In this document: piece after piece, positions 5,622 through 5,736 of the stretch | How the letters are laid out: the number at the start of each line of letters is the position of its first letter | How positions within the stretch are numbered: the first letter of the stretch is position 1 | Origin: GCA-2687025 sp964473525 | Lineage (GTDB): Bacteria; Poribacteria; WGA-4E; GCA-2687025 | Length of the DNA stretch: 5,736 nucleotides | NCBI GenBank assembly: GCA_964473525.1 | Contig: CAYYPK010000097.1 | Span: 1-5,736, forward strand | Direction: 5' to 3' | Made by a program: the position numbers and the translations under genes | The notes under the pieces: model-generated | The model's input: only the letters and a program-made list of their open reading frames with translations | What the model was told of the DNA's origin: nothing | The model's database searches: none

Positions 5622-5736
5622 TATCCCTGATGTATTACGGGTATAGGCCGATGTAGGGGTGCATGTGTAGCCACGCGTCGGCAGCATGGAGAGAGGGCGA
5701 GGCGGCCCAGAAGGGGAATGTCAGTCGGGAAGGGCG

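Noticed and set aside
5632..5637. TAATAC as a -10 promoter box for the ankyrin gene
   Set aside because: No acceptable -35 element lies about 17 bases upstream, so one hexamer is not enough support.
4945..5646. 233-codon plus-strand open frame opposite the ankyrin gene
   Set aside because: It is low complexity (Ser, Ala, Arg) and antisense to convincing ankyrin repeats.
5571..5687. 39-residue N-terminal extension of the ankyrin protein
   Set aside because: The extension is unlike protein sequence and includes the leader hairpin; the purine-rich site favours the ATG at 5568-5570.

Overview
This is a GC-rich (roughly 60% by eye) window from what looks like an uncultured environmental bacterium. 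The large secreted glycoside-hydrolase-like protein, a long bacterial ankyrin protein, intergenic hairpin repeats and decayed mobile DNA remind me of Poribacteria, Latescibacterota or Planctomycetes genomes. No marker gene confirms this, so the taxonomic guess is weak.

Layout. (i) 2-235, + strand: C-terminal end of a PepSY-domain protein with a very acidic tail, followed by a perfect 14-bp hairpin that probably terminates it. (ii) 236-786: no convincing gene. It holds a short hairpin and a MITE-like element at about 412-595 bounded by near-perfect 18-bp inverted repeats, with a strong hairpin inside. (iii) 787-1008, - strand: a 73-codon remnant of the C-terminus of a WD40/beta-propeller protein, which overlaps the 3' end of the next gene in another frame. 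(iv) 980-3592, - strand: an intact gene for an 870-residue exported protein resembling alpha-glucuronidase and related TIM-barrel glycoside hydrolases. (v) 3593-3901: no intact gene, but the hydrolase frame stays open upstream of its start through a protein-like stretch of unknown origin. (vi) 3902-4158, - strand: a decayed IS630-type transposase fragment whose two halves are joined by a -1 frame change exactly at an A AAG GGG heptamer. (vii) about 4190-4224: a dispersed-repeat-like hairpin. (viii) 4281-5570, - strand: an intact gene for a 429-residue ankyrin-repeat protein with a purine-rich leader and a leader hairpin.

The two intact genes are on the same strand but separated by about 690 bp of transposase remnant and repeats, so they are probably not one operon. 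Nothing ties PepSY, glycoside hydrolase and ankyrin protein into a pathway. The window reads as an accessory, rearranged region: two or three gene remnants and several inverted repeats lie between unrelated intact genes. I found no CRISPR array, tRNA, rRNA, toxin-antitoxin pair or defence system, and no evidence for a new multi-gene system. The most interesting signals are the frameshift site in the IS630 remnant, the MITE-like element with a possibly related terminus beside that remnant, and the gene junction at 980-1008.
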